The position numbers and the translations under genes were made by a program. Under the pieces are notes generated by a model, which was not told where the DNA came from, searched no databases, and worked only from the letters and a program-made list of their open reading frames with translations. From the NCBI GenBank assembly GCA_947095535.1, contig OX352774.1:207750965-207814964 (forward strand): DNA of 64,000 bases, given 5' to 3'. Source of the DNA: Poecilobothrus nobilitatus (lineage: Eukaryota; Arthropoda; Insecta; Diptera; Dolichopodidae). Shown in pieces: positions 37,364 to 50,724 of this stretch. Each line of letters opens with the position of its first letter. Position 1 is the first letter of the stretch.

Positions 37364-39650
37364 TTAAGAATCACCACATTCTAAAAGAAAAATAAAAAAA
37401 AAATAAAATAACATTAATAAAATTTGAAAAGAAAAAATTAATATAATTTCTTACTATCAGACTTCTCCCATCCAATATGGACTTTATTTTTTTCATTTTC
37501 ATCTTTAAGCCATTTTATTAATGGTTCAAAATATTCACGTATTGCAGCACCAGACATTTTTCTCTCTCCGGTAAAAACTTCCATAGCATCTGGCCATTGT
37601 TTTGATGATCCTAATGATAACATTGCCTTAAATGCGTTACCAGCTTCTGGGCTACCATAAAAATCACAATTATCTAATGGTAATTTTGGATTAAATTGTT
37701 CATATTGACCAGATTTAATGCATGCCGATTTATAAAATTGAAATTGTATAATAAATGAAACAAAATATCTTAAATATTCAACATCAGCTGATATATGATA
37801 TTTAGCTGGTGCATCAAAATCATCATTTGTACGTTTAACTGGTGGTTCAATACCAGAATATTTTTCACGTAATTTCCAAAATGCACAATTCAATTCATCT
37901 GGTTTAATTTCATTACGTAAAATTTGCCAACGATATTTATCCAATGTAAAAGCAAATGGTAAAAATGCTATTTTATCTAATGCTTTTAAAAATAATTGAT
38001 TAATACGTGCTTTTTCATTTGTTTTATAATTTTTTAATAAACCGATTTTTTCTAAATGTTTTGGTGTTGAAACAGATAATGATAATACATCACCAACAGC
38101 TTCATGAAAACCAGGATTTGCACCATCTCTATATACATGATGTAAATGTTGGTATTGTAAGAAATATTGTATATGACCTAATTCATGATGAACAGTTAAT
38201 AATTGTTCTTGTGTTACTTCAGTACATTGTTTAATACGAACATCATTAGTTGAATAGAAATCCCATGCACTTGCATGACATATTAATTCACGACCATCAT
38301 TTGGTTTTTCTAAAATACTTTTCTCCCAAAATAATTGTGGTAATTTTGTCATATTTATTGATTGGAAAAATTCATCACCCATTTGAAACATTTTAATTGG
38401 TGTTATACCTTGTTTTATCATTTCGTCATCAACATTAACAATTGGTTCATCTGGGAATGGTGCAACTATATCTCCAATATCACCCCAAGTTTGTCCCCAT
38501 AAATTTCCTAAAATATGCATTGGAATTGGTCCTTTTTCTGAAACAATTAAATCACCATATTTTTGACGTAAACGCCAACGTACATAACCATGAAGCTGTT
38601 CATAGAATGGTTTTAAATCAGCTAAAACATCTTCAACTTGTTTTTCAAATGTATCATCATCATAACTGTCTAACCATTCTTCAGCACCAGATTTGAAATC
38701 TTAAAATTAAAAAAAAAAAAATTTATTTTATATACACATTATAAGAGGATATAGGAGCATAATACCCTATAATACTTACCATTTAATTTAGCAGCCTTAT
38801 TTTTTAATTCAATATATTTTTCAAAATATTTACGTACTGGTTTACCAGCTTTATTATACCATTCAGTCCAAACATATTTTAATTCTTCTGGATTACGACT
38901 TTTTGTTATAATTTTTTCAATATCTGGTTCAAGTGATAAATTACATTTTGTTTGATTTAAATATGAACAAATTTTTACTTTAGCATAATTTGATTCCATT
39001 TTTGATAAATTCTCTAATAATTCTTTATAATCATTTTCTGATAATACTGTATAACCCAATTGTGTACTGAATTTATATAGTCTTTTTAAATCTTCATCTT
39101 TAAAATTTTTCCAATCATATTTTTGTAATTTCGAAACCATTTCACGATGTTTTTTAGCAGTTTCAATTGAAACTTCATTTTTATATTTTTCATTTTCATC
39201 AGTTATATTTGAAGCAAATGCCCATTCTGCATTATAATTACGATTTTTTAATTCATTCATTTCATTATTTAAATCATAAATTAATTTTCGTGCTTCTTTT
39301 TCATCATTGCTAAGAGATGATTCATTGTTATCATTATTGCTAACAGTTGAAGTTTCAGATGTTGTTGTCTCAGATGTTGATGTATCAGATGTTGAGCTTG
39401 AAGATGTTGAGCTTGAAGATGTTGAGCTTGAAGATGTTGAACTTGCTAATGCTGAACTAGCAGATGTTGAACTTGCAGATATTAAACTAGCAGATGTTGA
39501 AATTTCTAATAAAGGAGATTCAGATGGTGGAGCACTATATGTGAGCTAAAAATTCAAATAAGAATGTTTAGAATAAATAAAACAGCAATATATATTTTAA
39601 AATAATACCTGCGCCACAAATATAACCATAAAACATAAGCTTAGCTTCAT
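37364..39650 (-). CDS. Ance-like: angiotensin-converting enzyme-like dipeptidyl carboxypeptidase with Ser/Thr-rich linker
   Basis: Seen: four exons in transcription order, 39650..39609, 39545..38780, 38699..37455 and 37380..37364, giving 689 residues. Exon 1 encodes only the signal peptide (MKLSLCFMVIFVAQ). Residues 15-80 are Ser/Thr-rich (repeats of SSSSTS) and then Asn/Asp-rich, before the ACE domain. HELGH is at 441-445, the Glu ligand in GFHEAVGD near 469, and [17 protein letters not shown] and LGSSKQW are all intact. The chain ends EKSDKCGDS with no membrane anchor. Known: insect Ance is a secreted zinc dipeptidyl carboxypeptidase acting on peptide hormones. Inferred: active, secreted, with a mucin-like O-glycosylated stalk. 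Four introns present in the 50.7-kb paralogue are missing here, while the flanking ones remain. Confidence 0.92.
39375..39445 (-). repeat. coding 18-bp tandem repeat (Ser-rich linker)
   Basis: Plus strand shows gatgttgagcttgaagatgt-type units in tandem (about three exact 18-base copies, then diverged copies of 15-18 bases to 39500). On the minus strand they encode STSSSS units of the ACE linker. Confidence 0.7.
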
Positions 39651-42600
39651 TTTAAACACTTTTAAGGAGAACTGTAATTAAAAGGAAAAAAAAGAAAATT
39701 ATTATTAGAATATAATTTCATTATATTACATTTTTATTTGCTAAATAAATATTAGGCTTCTAACTTGTAAGTATATTTGTTATATCTCTGAACTTTAACA
39801 CCCCAATTATCAAGATTAACTTCTGTTATTATTTTCATTATTATCACATTTATTTAAAAAGAAAAAAATATATAAGTTGGCTAGTAAAATTTCCCCATAA
39901 ATGATTATTTAATTAATTAACATATAGTGGACCATTAAATAATCATAAAAATTTAAAAGAATAACAAATAACATTATATATGTACTAATATGACAAAAAT
40001 TTTATTTTTTAATCAAACGATAATAATATGTACATATATGTACATTGAGGGTTTTTGTTTTTTGAATTTCAACTTTTATTTTAAAAAATTTAATAAAACA
40101 TAGTATAATATCACAAAAAAAAAATGAAATTTAATTAATTAATAATAGTTCGGTATACCATTATAAAAATTCTCCTTTTTTAAGGTTTTATTAAAAAAAA
40201 TATCTTGTGTTTATTTAAAAGAAAAAAACGTTACAATAGAAAAACGGTATTGTAAGTCCCATGTTCCGTTACTTATTTAAGATATATTTATACCCTCCTT
40301 CCAATTAACCTTTAAATTTAATTGCATTAATAAATTACCTTCATTAATTTAATTAAATTTGTAAAGAAGCTGTAAAATCGTTGGAAGCTGTTCAGAGAAT
40401 TTACATTTTAGAAAAAAATGTATCGATGGCGATATGTAAACAAGCCTTAATTTATATGTTGCATTTTTTTTTTTTGTTCAGTTAATCTGTCGCGGCAATA
40501 TTAGTAGTATAGTAGTATTTTTTTTTTTTATTTGAATTGATTTTTTACATTTTTAAATTAAGAATCGATTTCTGATTAATTATAGAAAAAAACTTAAAAC
40601 AGATTTCTTAGTTTTACATTCAAATATTATGCGCGGCAATATTATAATGAAAATATTTATTTGATAATATTTTCTAGGATATTCATTAAAATTTTATTAC
40701 TATTTTACATATTATTTTATTAAATTAAAAGAAATTAAAAAAGTAATTTTTTTTCCTTCTGTAAAATTTATTTTTTGCCGGTTACTCTTTTAAAAGTTAT
40801 ACGCCATACGCCATATGAACCAAACGATATTCAATTTTTAAGAAATTTTATCTGCAATTTAGATGACATAGAGGATAGTAGCTATATAAGCTGAGTATTT
40901 ATTTAATATTATATCTTTATAATTAATTAATCGGCAAAATTATAAAATATACAATAATTTCTCGATTTAAACTGTTTTTATTTTACACGATTTCGATTTC
41001 GAAACGATAAACGGGATTTTTTTTTTATAAATTATTTATAGATATATAGTTAAACATATTCTGTTTCATTTTTGATATATGCGTTCTATGTTTTGTGAAA
41101 TATTTCTATGTACATATGTATGTAAATGGACGATTTCGTGTACATCATTAATTGCCATTGCCAAAAATAAAATTATCGCATTAAAACCGTATCGATGTGA
41201 ATCATAGTATCCATTAGAAGGACAAATATATTAAAATAAATTAAAAAAAAAAACTTGAATAAATAAGAAATAATCATTTTATAAATTCTTAAAATAACTG
41301 TTCTTTAATAGTTTATTTTATATAATTATATAACAATAAAACCAAATACAGTTAAATACACAAAAATACCGAATTTATCAAAAACAGAAATTAATGCAAT
41401 CATTAATTAAATAATACCAAAATAAAAATAATTTAATTAAATATTAATATAAATAAACACTTGTTTTTTGTTTTTTTATTATAAATAAAAAAAAAACCAA
41501 AAATAAAAATTTAAAATTAAATTTCATACCAATTTTATTTTTATTTAACTAATTTTAACCAATTTTCATTTCAAAACTTAATAACTTTGTTTCTCTTTTC
41601 TTATATTTATTTAAAAAAATTATTTAATTTAATTAAAATTGTTGTTATTTTCTTTTGTTTTTTTTTTGTTTTTTAAAAATAAAAAATTAAAATAAATGGA
41701 GGTGATCCACGACACATAAAATTATTATTGAAAAGACAAAACCTAGCACAAAACTAAATAAATTTTAAAAATTAACTGAGCTTTTATGTGATCAGGTCGA
41801 GGTTTCTTCTCTCATAAGTCTCATTAAAAAATTGTCGATAAGTCTCTGTTATTATTATAAAAAAATAGCAGCAGAATGTAACAGTATATAATGTTATATA
41901 TTTTATATAGTAACACTATTGTATTTCTATATTAATATATGCATACATATTTTCATATGTTTATATATTTATATATATGTATATGTATGTAAATAAAAAT
42001 ATTTATCCCATATGTTACTTTTAAAATATTCATTTAACAAGGTGTATAGGTACAGAGATTTTATTTTTTTTTTTGTTTATTTTACTTTATTTTTTAATCG
42101 ATATCGTGAAAGGGTATTATGAATCTTTATAAATTATAAATGTTTTTAAATTTATAAAATCGAAATGAATATATTATTATATTTTATATTTGGCCCTGAT
42201 TTGTGGTTTGAATCTGACCTTTCGACTCAATGACCACACTGCACCTGCACCATTGCTTGGATATGTACATACATACATATATACAATATGCAATGATGCT
42301 TGAAAATTAATTTAACTGATGTGGCAGAAAATGGTAAACTTGGCATTAATGTAAGTCGTAAATCATAGGTAAATACAAGAAGCTAAAGTCCAAGAATATG
42401 TTATAGTTGAAAACCACCAAAATATTTCATATATTTTAGAAAGAATATTAAAGAACTACATACATACATACATATATAGAAGAGCTGACAATTTGTTAAT
42501 ACATACATACATATAATAAATATGAATCTAAAGAAATTTAAGCAAATTTTTAAAAGCAGTTATCTTAAATTATTCAATCTTTAAAAACCTCTTATTTTTT

Positions 42601-43270
42601 TAAACAAATCAACATAATTTGAATGTAACTAGCTTTACACAGCAATTCAGTTACGACTTACGTTTTACTTTTTCGTTAACCTAATTTCCAAAAGGTATGT
42701 ATGTATAAGCAATCAATTGACATCAATTTGAATTAATATGTATGTAATTAATTATGTAATGTATGTATGTAGTATGTAACCTATGTATATAAAAAAAAAA
42801 TTATATTAAAATTGACGTAAACTGACAGATGTTTATATCTAAATTAACAAAGTTTAACAATATAATGACAGCAGTCATCAAATATCAATGTCACTTGACA
42901 ACAATGAGAATTCAATTTAAGTATAAATGTAGAATATTTGTATAACAAAAACAAAAAATAAAAGTATTTTAATAAATTTTATTTTAAGTTTCTCAAAGTT
43001 TAAGATTTATTTATTAACGTTCATTTTTTTCAATAAAATTATACCCAAAACGACTTACTTCAAAAGAAGATAAAGAAAAAAAATTGTCGTCAAACAAAAA
43101 ATCTTTTGAAGTAGACTAGATAATAATAGATTTTAGTCTACTTATTTTATATTTATAAATTACAACTTAGATTTGCTGGAAAAAGCAACGATATCTTTAC
43201 CGCTACCGCTGCCATGTTCTGTATTTACCCATTAAACTAAATTTTAATTAATGTTTCAAAAAATAAAATT
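39651..43270. other. AT-rich intergenic, no gene seen
   Basis: Long homopolymers and (TATG/CATA)n short repeats (for example 42260-42285, 42458-42478 and 42743-42775). No ORF with recognisable features. Confidence 0.45.
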
Positions 43271-43300
43271 CTGCCGCTGCCGCTGCCGCTCTCGCTGCCG
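43271..43300 (+). repeat. GCCGCT microsatellite
   Basis: A (ctgccg)n run, a GC-rich island in otherwise AT-rich DNA, with related accgctaccgctgcc about 70 bases upstream. Confidence 0.8.
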
Positions 43301-43371
43301 TCATTCTGTTTCTACTATTAAATTTCGAAAGAATACAACAACTAAAAGTGAAAACTACCATTTTCTATTCT

Positions 43372-43754
43372 TCTATATATGAAAAAGCAAATTTTGTCTG
43401 TTACTGTTTCTGATTTATAGACTCCTAAGCTCCTTAGCCGATCATCATGAAAATTTGTAGATAAAGATTTTTGAGTACGGAGAGTGTTTCTGGCCTAAAA
43501 ATTTTGCTCTAACGCCAAGTTAGAGTTGTGGACTGTGGTGCAAATATTTAAACTTTTTCGCTCTAAAATAAAAACGGTTTGACTTCAAATTTTCTATACG
43601 TGTTCACATACGTGCTCTTTGACAGTGGAGTTTCGACTCTCTCTATTAAGAGACTTGGAATTTGTTAACCCATGTGACATATCTTCTATTAAAAAGCCAT
43701 ATGTTTTTTTTTTTAATGAGGGACACAGCAACACGGCAATGGTTATTTGCTAGT
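43372..43754 (+). mobile_element. Helitron-like non-autonomous element, copy 2 (near full length)
   Basis: Begins TCTATATATGAAAAAGCAAA followed by ttttgtctgttactg, the style of 5' ends in insect Helitron/HINE elements, and ends gcaacacggcaatggttatt, then tGCTAGT at 43754, flanked by t and a. Length about 380 bases, no inverted ends, no ORF. It shares ordered blocks with the minus-strand copy at 16968-17275. Confidence 0.65.
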
Positions 43755-46295
43755 ATTATATAAAAATGAAAAAACATTAGGTATATCTTAATTCAGATTT
43801 TCGTGGTAACTTAACTCTTTAATAGATTTTTTCACTTTAGTAAATCACCAACAAAATTGTCAAAAAAATAAAATTTTTTAGACTTCTATTTATAGAACAT
43901 TTTAGTTAATCTAAAAACTTTAAACGTATGTAATGACAAAAGTGGCTATACTTATTAATTAATAGTTTACTTTAAATAAAGCAACATTGTGCAAATAATC
44001 AAAGACAATAATTTGCTTTTAAAACGTTTAAAAATAAAATGCATTTAAAAATAATCATAAATCATTTTTTTTTATCGTCAACTTGATTTTAAACAAAATC
44101 AATTTTTTTTAATTACTGAACAAAAAAATCTTCTTACTAAATATATGTATGTACATATGTATGTACATATAAGTATACAATTTAGATGATTTTACAGATC
44201 TTTTAAATGATAGATTTAAAAACAAAATATTTTTACACCAAATAATTATATAGCAAGATATAGGTACAATTCATTTAAAGATCTATTAAAAAATTGTATT
44301 CTTTTTTTATATTTAATTTTCCTTTAATAAATTTAAGTTTTATTTTAATTAATCAATTTAAGTTAATGATTTTGGCTGAGTGAGATAGACATGATATAAC
44401 AAATCTGATGTCAATGTCTGGCATTAATTCTATTCTAAAATCTAAGCATCAGGAACAAGAGGGAACTTGACTAGTTCATAAATCGTCCATATTTTGTTCA
44501 TTGGCTGACTCAATAAATCATAGTGATCCATAAATAGCTTATTTAATATCTGAGTTCACAGTAAAGGTGTATGTAGTCAGCTAACAACAAAAACATTCAA
44601 TAAAAGAAATGTGTAAACTAAGCCTCAAATATTTAAGAATGTATGGTAATAATGGTAATAAAATATTATTTTTATTTTTTATTTTTTTTTTATATACATA
44701 CATATGTACATATGTATGAACATCAACATACATAAATAACATAATATGTAATATTATATTTGAAACAGACCAAAAATTCGATTTATGTATCTTATAGTTT
44801 GGAAAAATCAACAATTAATATTTTTCCTCGCAAAAAATTATCGTGAATTTGAACTCAAGCTCAGCTCAATGACAAACAAAAAAAAAAAAAACATTTGTTT
44901 GTTTTTTTCTTTTTTGTTTATTTAAATGTAAAAAAAAACTAAAAAAAAAAATTTTCACTATTGTCCCTCAAGTCAGAATTAAAATAAATGAACATCACAG
45001 CTTAGAGAATAGAAATTATTTCAAAAAAAAAAAAAATCTAGTAATTTTAGAACACGACTTTATAGGTATACATTTTATTATGTATATTGTATTGTATTGT
45101 GGGATTGTATCGAAATTCTAATATGTGACGTAGGAAAGAAAGTTTGACAAGTTGTGGATTAAATTTTATGATGAAAATGATAAAAAACGTAATTGTAGCT
45201 AGTAATAGAAATTCAAATTATTGTATTTATTTGTATGTGTATTTTTTTTTGCATATTTATTAGATAAAAAGAAATTTTAAAGTGAAACTGTAAAATATTG
45301 TTCAAGATTCTTTATCGAAAATTAAAATCTAGATAAAAATATACATTTAGAAAATATATGTATGGAATTTTTCAATTAATTTAACTTTTTAAAAATTTTC
45401 AATCTCTTTTTAAATCCAGTCAACTTTTTTTTTTGGTTTTGAAATAAATTATTTTTTAACCCTGTAGTGTCAATTTTACTCATGTAAAAGTTATTGTATA
45501 ACTTTCAGAATTTTTAAAAATTAAGTGAAAATTGTCAGTTGTTTTTAAAATAACGATACTACTAAATTATAGCACGGAATAGTTGTCTTACCAATTCATA
45601 CTTATCTACAACGACAACTTGTTCCTTCATTAAAATGTAATTTTTAATTTCGGTGTCGCTTTCACAGCTTAATCGTACCGCGAAACTGTTAATTTGTTTT
45701 TAACATTTTAGAACGTCTCAAGTGATTTAACAGAGCCTGGAAAACATTTCTAATTTTAGTAGAATTTGGTTTAATTTTGACTTTAAGTTTAAAAAAAATT
45801 TTTGAATTCAGTTAGACTGGTTAGATGTAGGAATATATCTAGTGTTAATTCTTAAATTTCATAAAATATAAGTTAGTTATGAGGGCTTGTAATATTAGGA
45901 CATGTAATAGCATCTCGGGATTTGATTTGTCATCTTTACAATTTGATTTCGTCTCTTCAATTGTATTTCTACGCGTATCTGAGTCTTTCATAAAAGTCTT
46001 ATTGAATTCTAATTCTTCCCTATCAATTGTATTCTTGTTACATCTTTCTGTCTTTCTTTTAGTTTTTTAGTTATCATTTCAAAATTCAAGTTAAAGAATG
46101 TCAAGTAGAGTTAACAATTTGTAAAATCTTTTTTGTACAAACGTAATTATTTGCTTTTAAAATGAATCTTTTAAAAATTTAATTTAACTGGACAAAAATA
46201 ACCAAAAAAAAATAATAAATATTTTAATCGTAATTTTTTATTTATTCCTTTTCCAAAATCAAATCCTCGAAAATAAAATAAAATTTTTTTTTATT
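43755..46295. other. AT-rich intergenic, no gene seen
   Basis: Includes an (atgt/acat) microsatellite at 44141-44170 and long A runs. The 63-codon ORF at 45879-46070 and its reverse have no recognisable features. Confidence 0.4.
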
Positions 46296-46299
46296 TTTT

Positions 46300-46905
46300 A
46301 GCACATTTTTAAAAATTTCTTGAAACATTTACCTATTAGTTTAACTTTGTCCGTCCGTTCATTTGTTTACGAAACTTGTTCACCGTTTAAATTGGGCCAA
46401 TGAAATTTTAAGCATGGATAGGTCTAATTAAAAAATTAATGTTGTGGAACAACTCATTTATGTCGTCCAATTCATTACGGAGATGCAGCCCTTCAAATTT
46501 AGAAGAACCCCTATTTTTAAAAGTTTATATTTCAATTTCTACTTATAATTTTTTCAATCTAAAAGCATCATATGATTTATAAATCAATATAAAAATTACT
46601 TATTTTACAAATTAGTATTAAAATTTACCGTTATTTGAAAACAACAAAGTTAGATCCTTAATATTTTGAGAAAAGAAAGATCTTTGAGAAGAAATTAAAG
46701 GCAATTAGGGTTCAATTAGGGCAATTAGGGTTAGGGAAAGTTAAAGGCAATTAGGTTTCAAAAATTTAAAAAAAAATTGACAATTTTTAGATACCTGTAA
46801 GTTGAATGCTTGTACAAATAAAAATGAAAGCTCCAACATTATATTGTTACATGACGTGTTAACGACTTTTCTTATTTATATAGAGTTTTCTTAAAATTAT
46901 GGACT
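46300..46905 (+). repeat. dispersed repeat family R, copy F
   Basis: Order: ttttttagcacatttttaaa, ctttgtccgtccgttc, catggataggtctaatt, aatgttgtggaacaac, cattacggagatgcagccct, then a tail with gctccaacattatattg. An insertion of short caattaggg units at 46697-46755 (including ttagggttaggg) is private to this copy. Confidence 0.6.
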
Positions 46906-49900
46906 GAAAAAATTGAGCTTGGATTCAATTCTAGCTTTTTCATACAAACCTACGAGTCCAAGCTCAGTTTAATACATTTTGCTCCATTTGTCTAGATTTT
47001 TCAATTTTTTCTTACAAAAATATTCATAATTTTAAAACGCTTATTATTGTCTTTTTGGAAATGTTCGCCTGAAAAACTTTGGTTTTTTATATACTACCTT
47101 GTTTTAATAATTAAAAATGAAATTTTAAAACATTAAAATCAAATCGTGATTTACAATTTCGTTAACTTAATATGCAAAACAGTTTTTTTTGTATTAAATG
47201 GAAGAAAAAAAATTAATTGAAACTCTTTTATTAATTATATTTTTGATCTTGATTATTATTTTAAATTTTTGTACTACTTGAAATTTAAGTATAAATGTTA
47301 ATATATTTTAATTGGTCTCTAAAAATATTAAAAAAAAAAAAAAACTGTAAAATATTTTTGTTGTGGCTGTCTGTCTGGAATTACATTATATCAGATGTGG
47401 GATACATCAAATTCGAGGTGGTTCCTCTGTTAACTCTCCCTTCAAAAATGTCTTCCTACAACAACAAAAGGTTCGTACATTAGAGCATTAAATATGAACT
47501 GGTCTTAATTCCACAGAAAGGGAATTTATTCATTAATGAACCAATTTGTATGAGACATTTGCTTTTAAACCAAGCATCATTTAGTGAACTATCACAATTA
47601 ACTGAAAAATTCATCATTTACAAGGCTTAGTATGTTAGTATATTATTAGTAAGTTAGTAAATGGTGATACATAGATATTAGAAATACCCAATATTTAAAT
47701 TGGTCATTACGACTGTTAGTAACTACTAATTAATATTAGTAATGATGTTAATGGTAGTAAAAAACAAAAAAACTAGGATTGCAAAAAAGAAAAAAAAAGA
47801 AACTAACATGCAAGTTAGATTGGAAATGACAGATTAATCATGCAGACTATGAGAATTTACCATGCTCGCGTAAAGTCTGGCTCTCAGTGTTAATTTGTCA
47901 ACGCTAATATCGAAAAGCTCATAGACCTTGAGTTAGTCTCTCTTAACATATGCGAAACAGGCTCAAATTTGCCGTAGTCTGTAGAATGACGTGACACATT
48001 AAAAAGCTTTACCGATCTCAAATTATTCGGTCTGATAAATCGAATAAAACGGTAACCGGATATGGAACAAAATAATAATAGCCTGTTATTTGATCTACTC
48101 AAAACAAAAATAAAATATTTTTATTGTAACAGAGTGCCTAATTTTGGAAGATTATAAAAAAAATAACTGTTAGTAAATCGAAACAAACAAGAGAAAATGG
48201 GTATTCATTTCCTAATTTTTTTAAAGGTAGTTGAACCAAAAATTTATTCAAATATATACATACATACTTACATATAATTTTTTCTTTCTTAAAGTTAAAC
48301 AAAGACTTTAAGGTTTGCACTTAGCTTTATAAATATTTATAATATTTACTTTGTATCTTATACTGTTCCACCTACCAAAATATGAATAATTTAAAAATTA
48401 CATGGAGTGAATGTACAAAGGAACAAATAAAAATACTTTTAACTTAATAAAAAACAAAGTTCAAGAATTTTTATTAAAATTCTCAGATAGTTTTTTTCTT
48501 TAACCCCTTTTTAGGCCTTAGGGGCAATTTTATGATGCTAGCATGGAATTAAATTTAATTTGGTTATTCCCCCCTTATCTTTTTGATCCTAAATTTGCTA
48601 AATCAGTATATAGAAAATCTCTAGACCGAATGTTTTTTTGGAATATAAAATCTTGCACCCACATAATGGCTGTACTTTTTAAATTTCTATTCTTATACAT
48701 ATAATTATTTCGACTGCGCTCTCTTTACTTGGCGCCTCAATTCCTTAACAAAAACCATTACCCCTGTTTTGTAGATACGTTGTAGGAGTGGATATTTGCT
48801 CTAAAAAGAACAAAAGTTTGATACCTCCATTCAAAATCTTCTAAAAATAAACAAAAATTGCACTTGCTGCCCATTTCTGTATAGTTCAAATCCCTGATGG
48901 TATAAATATCGGGTTACAGAATTTCATTTGTGGTACGAACATCGTAAATATGGAATCATCTCTCACCTTATCTTACCTTACTTATGTATTTCCTAGAATT
49001 CGTGAGGATTATATACATATACAACGCCCCAAAATTCAAAGTGAATATTAACAACTCTAATCACAATATTTATGCCTTTCGATGATTCCCACCTATTCTC
49101 ACAATAAAAAAAATACTTCTAATTATTACTGTTTCACTGAGAAAGTTTTTATTCGTTTTCAAATGGTTAACAAGGTTTTTAATATTACAAAAGTATTAAA
49201 TGAGATAAATGAGGTAAACAAAAATAAAAATGAGAAAACAATAAAGAAAAAGAAAAACCGGCAAAAATTAAATACCGGTCATATCATCATATAGTTAAAT
49301 ATTATTATAACAATCCAATTAACATCATTTTAACTGATTCTCCAAGCAAAATATAGTTTTAAAAAACTTTTCAAATACTTGAACGATTATTCACCTATAA
49401 ATGAAATTAAAATGCCCATTATTTATTTACATTTTGCATAGGTCTGGTTTTCAGTTTTGTTTAGGTTTAGTTTATTTTTTAAATTCTACAAACGCAAAAA
49501 TATTAAAAGGTAATTTAGTATTTTGTTGTTTATATTTAATAATATACACTTTTAGAATTAATTATAATTGATTCCTGATTATGTTCAATGAACTTCTTAA
49601 TGAAGGTAAGAGAAAATATTCAGTTTAGATTAGTGGCTGTTATTTTTTATTTTTTCCGAAATGCAATGATAACTTCCATTGTGAATTTTAATTGAGTTTA
49701 TTCTTTCTATATAAATAATAGTTATTAATAGTTTTAGGATCAAAAGTTAACGAATTTAAATAGCCGAAGCCCAAGATAAATTTAAATTATACTTATTTAT
49801 ATCTTCAGTTTCATCAAAAATTAAATATAGAATTCTAAACGTAGAATATAATAAAAAAAAACTAGAACATCAGAATTCTTTAGAATAGAATTTTTTTCTG

Positions 49901-50100
49901 CGTTTTGTATATATTTTTGTTTTGTGAGAATCTTTTATCTTCCATTCCTTATAATCTGCTTCTGGAGTATTGTTTAATTATATCTCGCATAAAAATAATC
50001 TGAAAGAAACTTATACCACTTATACGCAGTAATATTGGTTTCTAAAATTCCTTCTGTACTGCAAATGTTTGAAAGAAGAAAGAACTTTAGAACTGTAACG
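46906..50100. other. AT-rich intergenic, no gene supported
   Basis: 47830-48110 is more GC-balanced than its surroundings but all plus-strand frames are interrupted and I recognise no family. The rest is homopolymer-rich. Confidence 0.35.
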
Positions 50101-50102
50101 AG

Positions 50103-50355
50103 ACAAACCAAATAAACTATACGATGACGAACAGTTTCATACAAAAATTCTAAGGCTTTTTAGAAGCCATCAAAAACATTTTTTGTGGAGCCAGACTAAC
50201 TATTTTAGAATATTGTATTTTCAATTTTTGTAATTTAAATATTCTAAAATACTTAGTCTAGCTCCATAAACTGCTTAGTCTGGCTACAAAAAAACGCAAA
50301 AAATGTTTATAAGAAACTGATCGTCTGTATATTTTATTTAGTCTGTGGTTGAAAG
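50103..50355. mobile_element. foldback / palindromic element of about 250 bp
   Basis: The core arms 50186-50214 and 50238-50266 are 29-base inverted copies with three mismatches (tggagcYagactaaSt...). Weaker complementarity extends outward (cgaacagtttcata at 50127 against the complement of 50316-50329, and cattttttg near each side). The whole could form one long hairpin; no coding content and no clear target duplication. MITE-type origin is inferred. Confidence 0.5.
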
Positions 50356-50724
50356 CAGTAATTTTAATGCTAATTCGATCAATTCACATTTTTTTTAGAA
50401 AAACATTGAATATCCTGTTGTACGTTAGAGAATAAACTAAAAACTACACCGACCGTAAATCTAAAAAAGGAAAAATAAAAATTGTGCGATATTTATAATG
50501 ATCAAATATTATAAAGTTTAAAATTATATATGATATATATACCAGCCAATTTTTTTTTTTTTTGAGTTATTTCAAAAACTATTTATTAATTAGTTTTTTA
50601 ATTTCATTTAAAGTTAATCATTTACTAATCAAAATAAAGATACATAATTTCAAAATAAAAATTCTTATTTTTAATATGGCACTCATACTTTGTTTCATTT
50701 TGAAAATAAATAAATGTTATCCCT

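Noticed and set aside
39307..39549. 80-codon plus-strand ORF (VELEDVELEDVEL)
   Set aside because: Antisense shadow of the Ser-rich linker of the minus-strand ACE gene.
45879..46070. Possible small gene
   Set aside because: Phe/Val/Ser-rich run without domain, splice partner or conserved start context; the reverse frame is equally open.
46697..46755. Telomere-like ttagggttaggg
   Set aside because: Only two TTAGGG units inside a private expansion of repeat R; no telomeric array.
47830..48110. Possible gene remnant in a GC-balanced patch
   Set aside because: No frame longer than about 70 codons and no recognisable motif on either strand.
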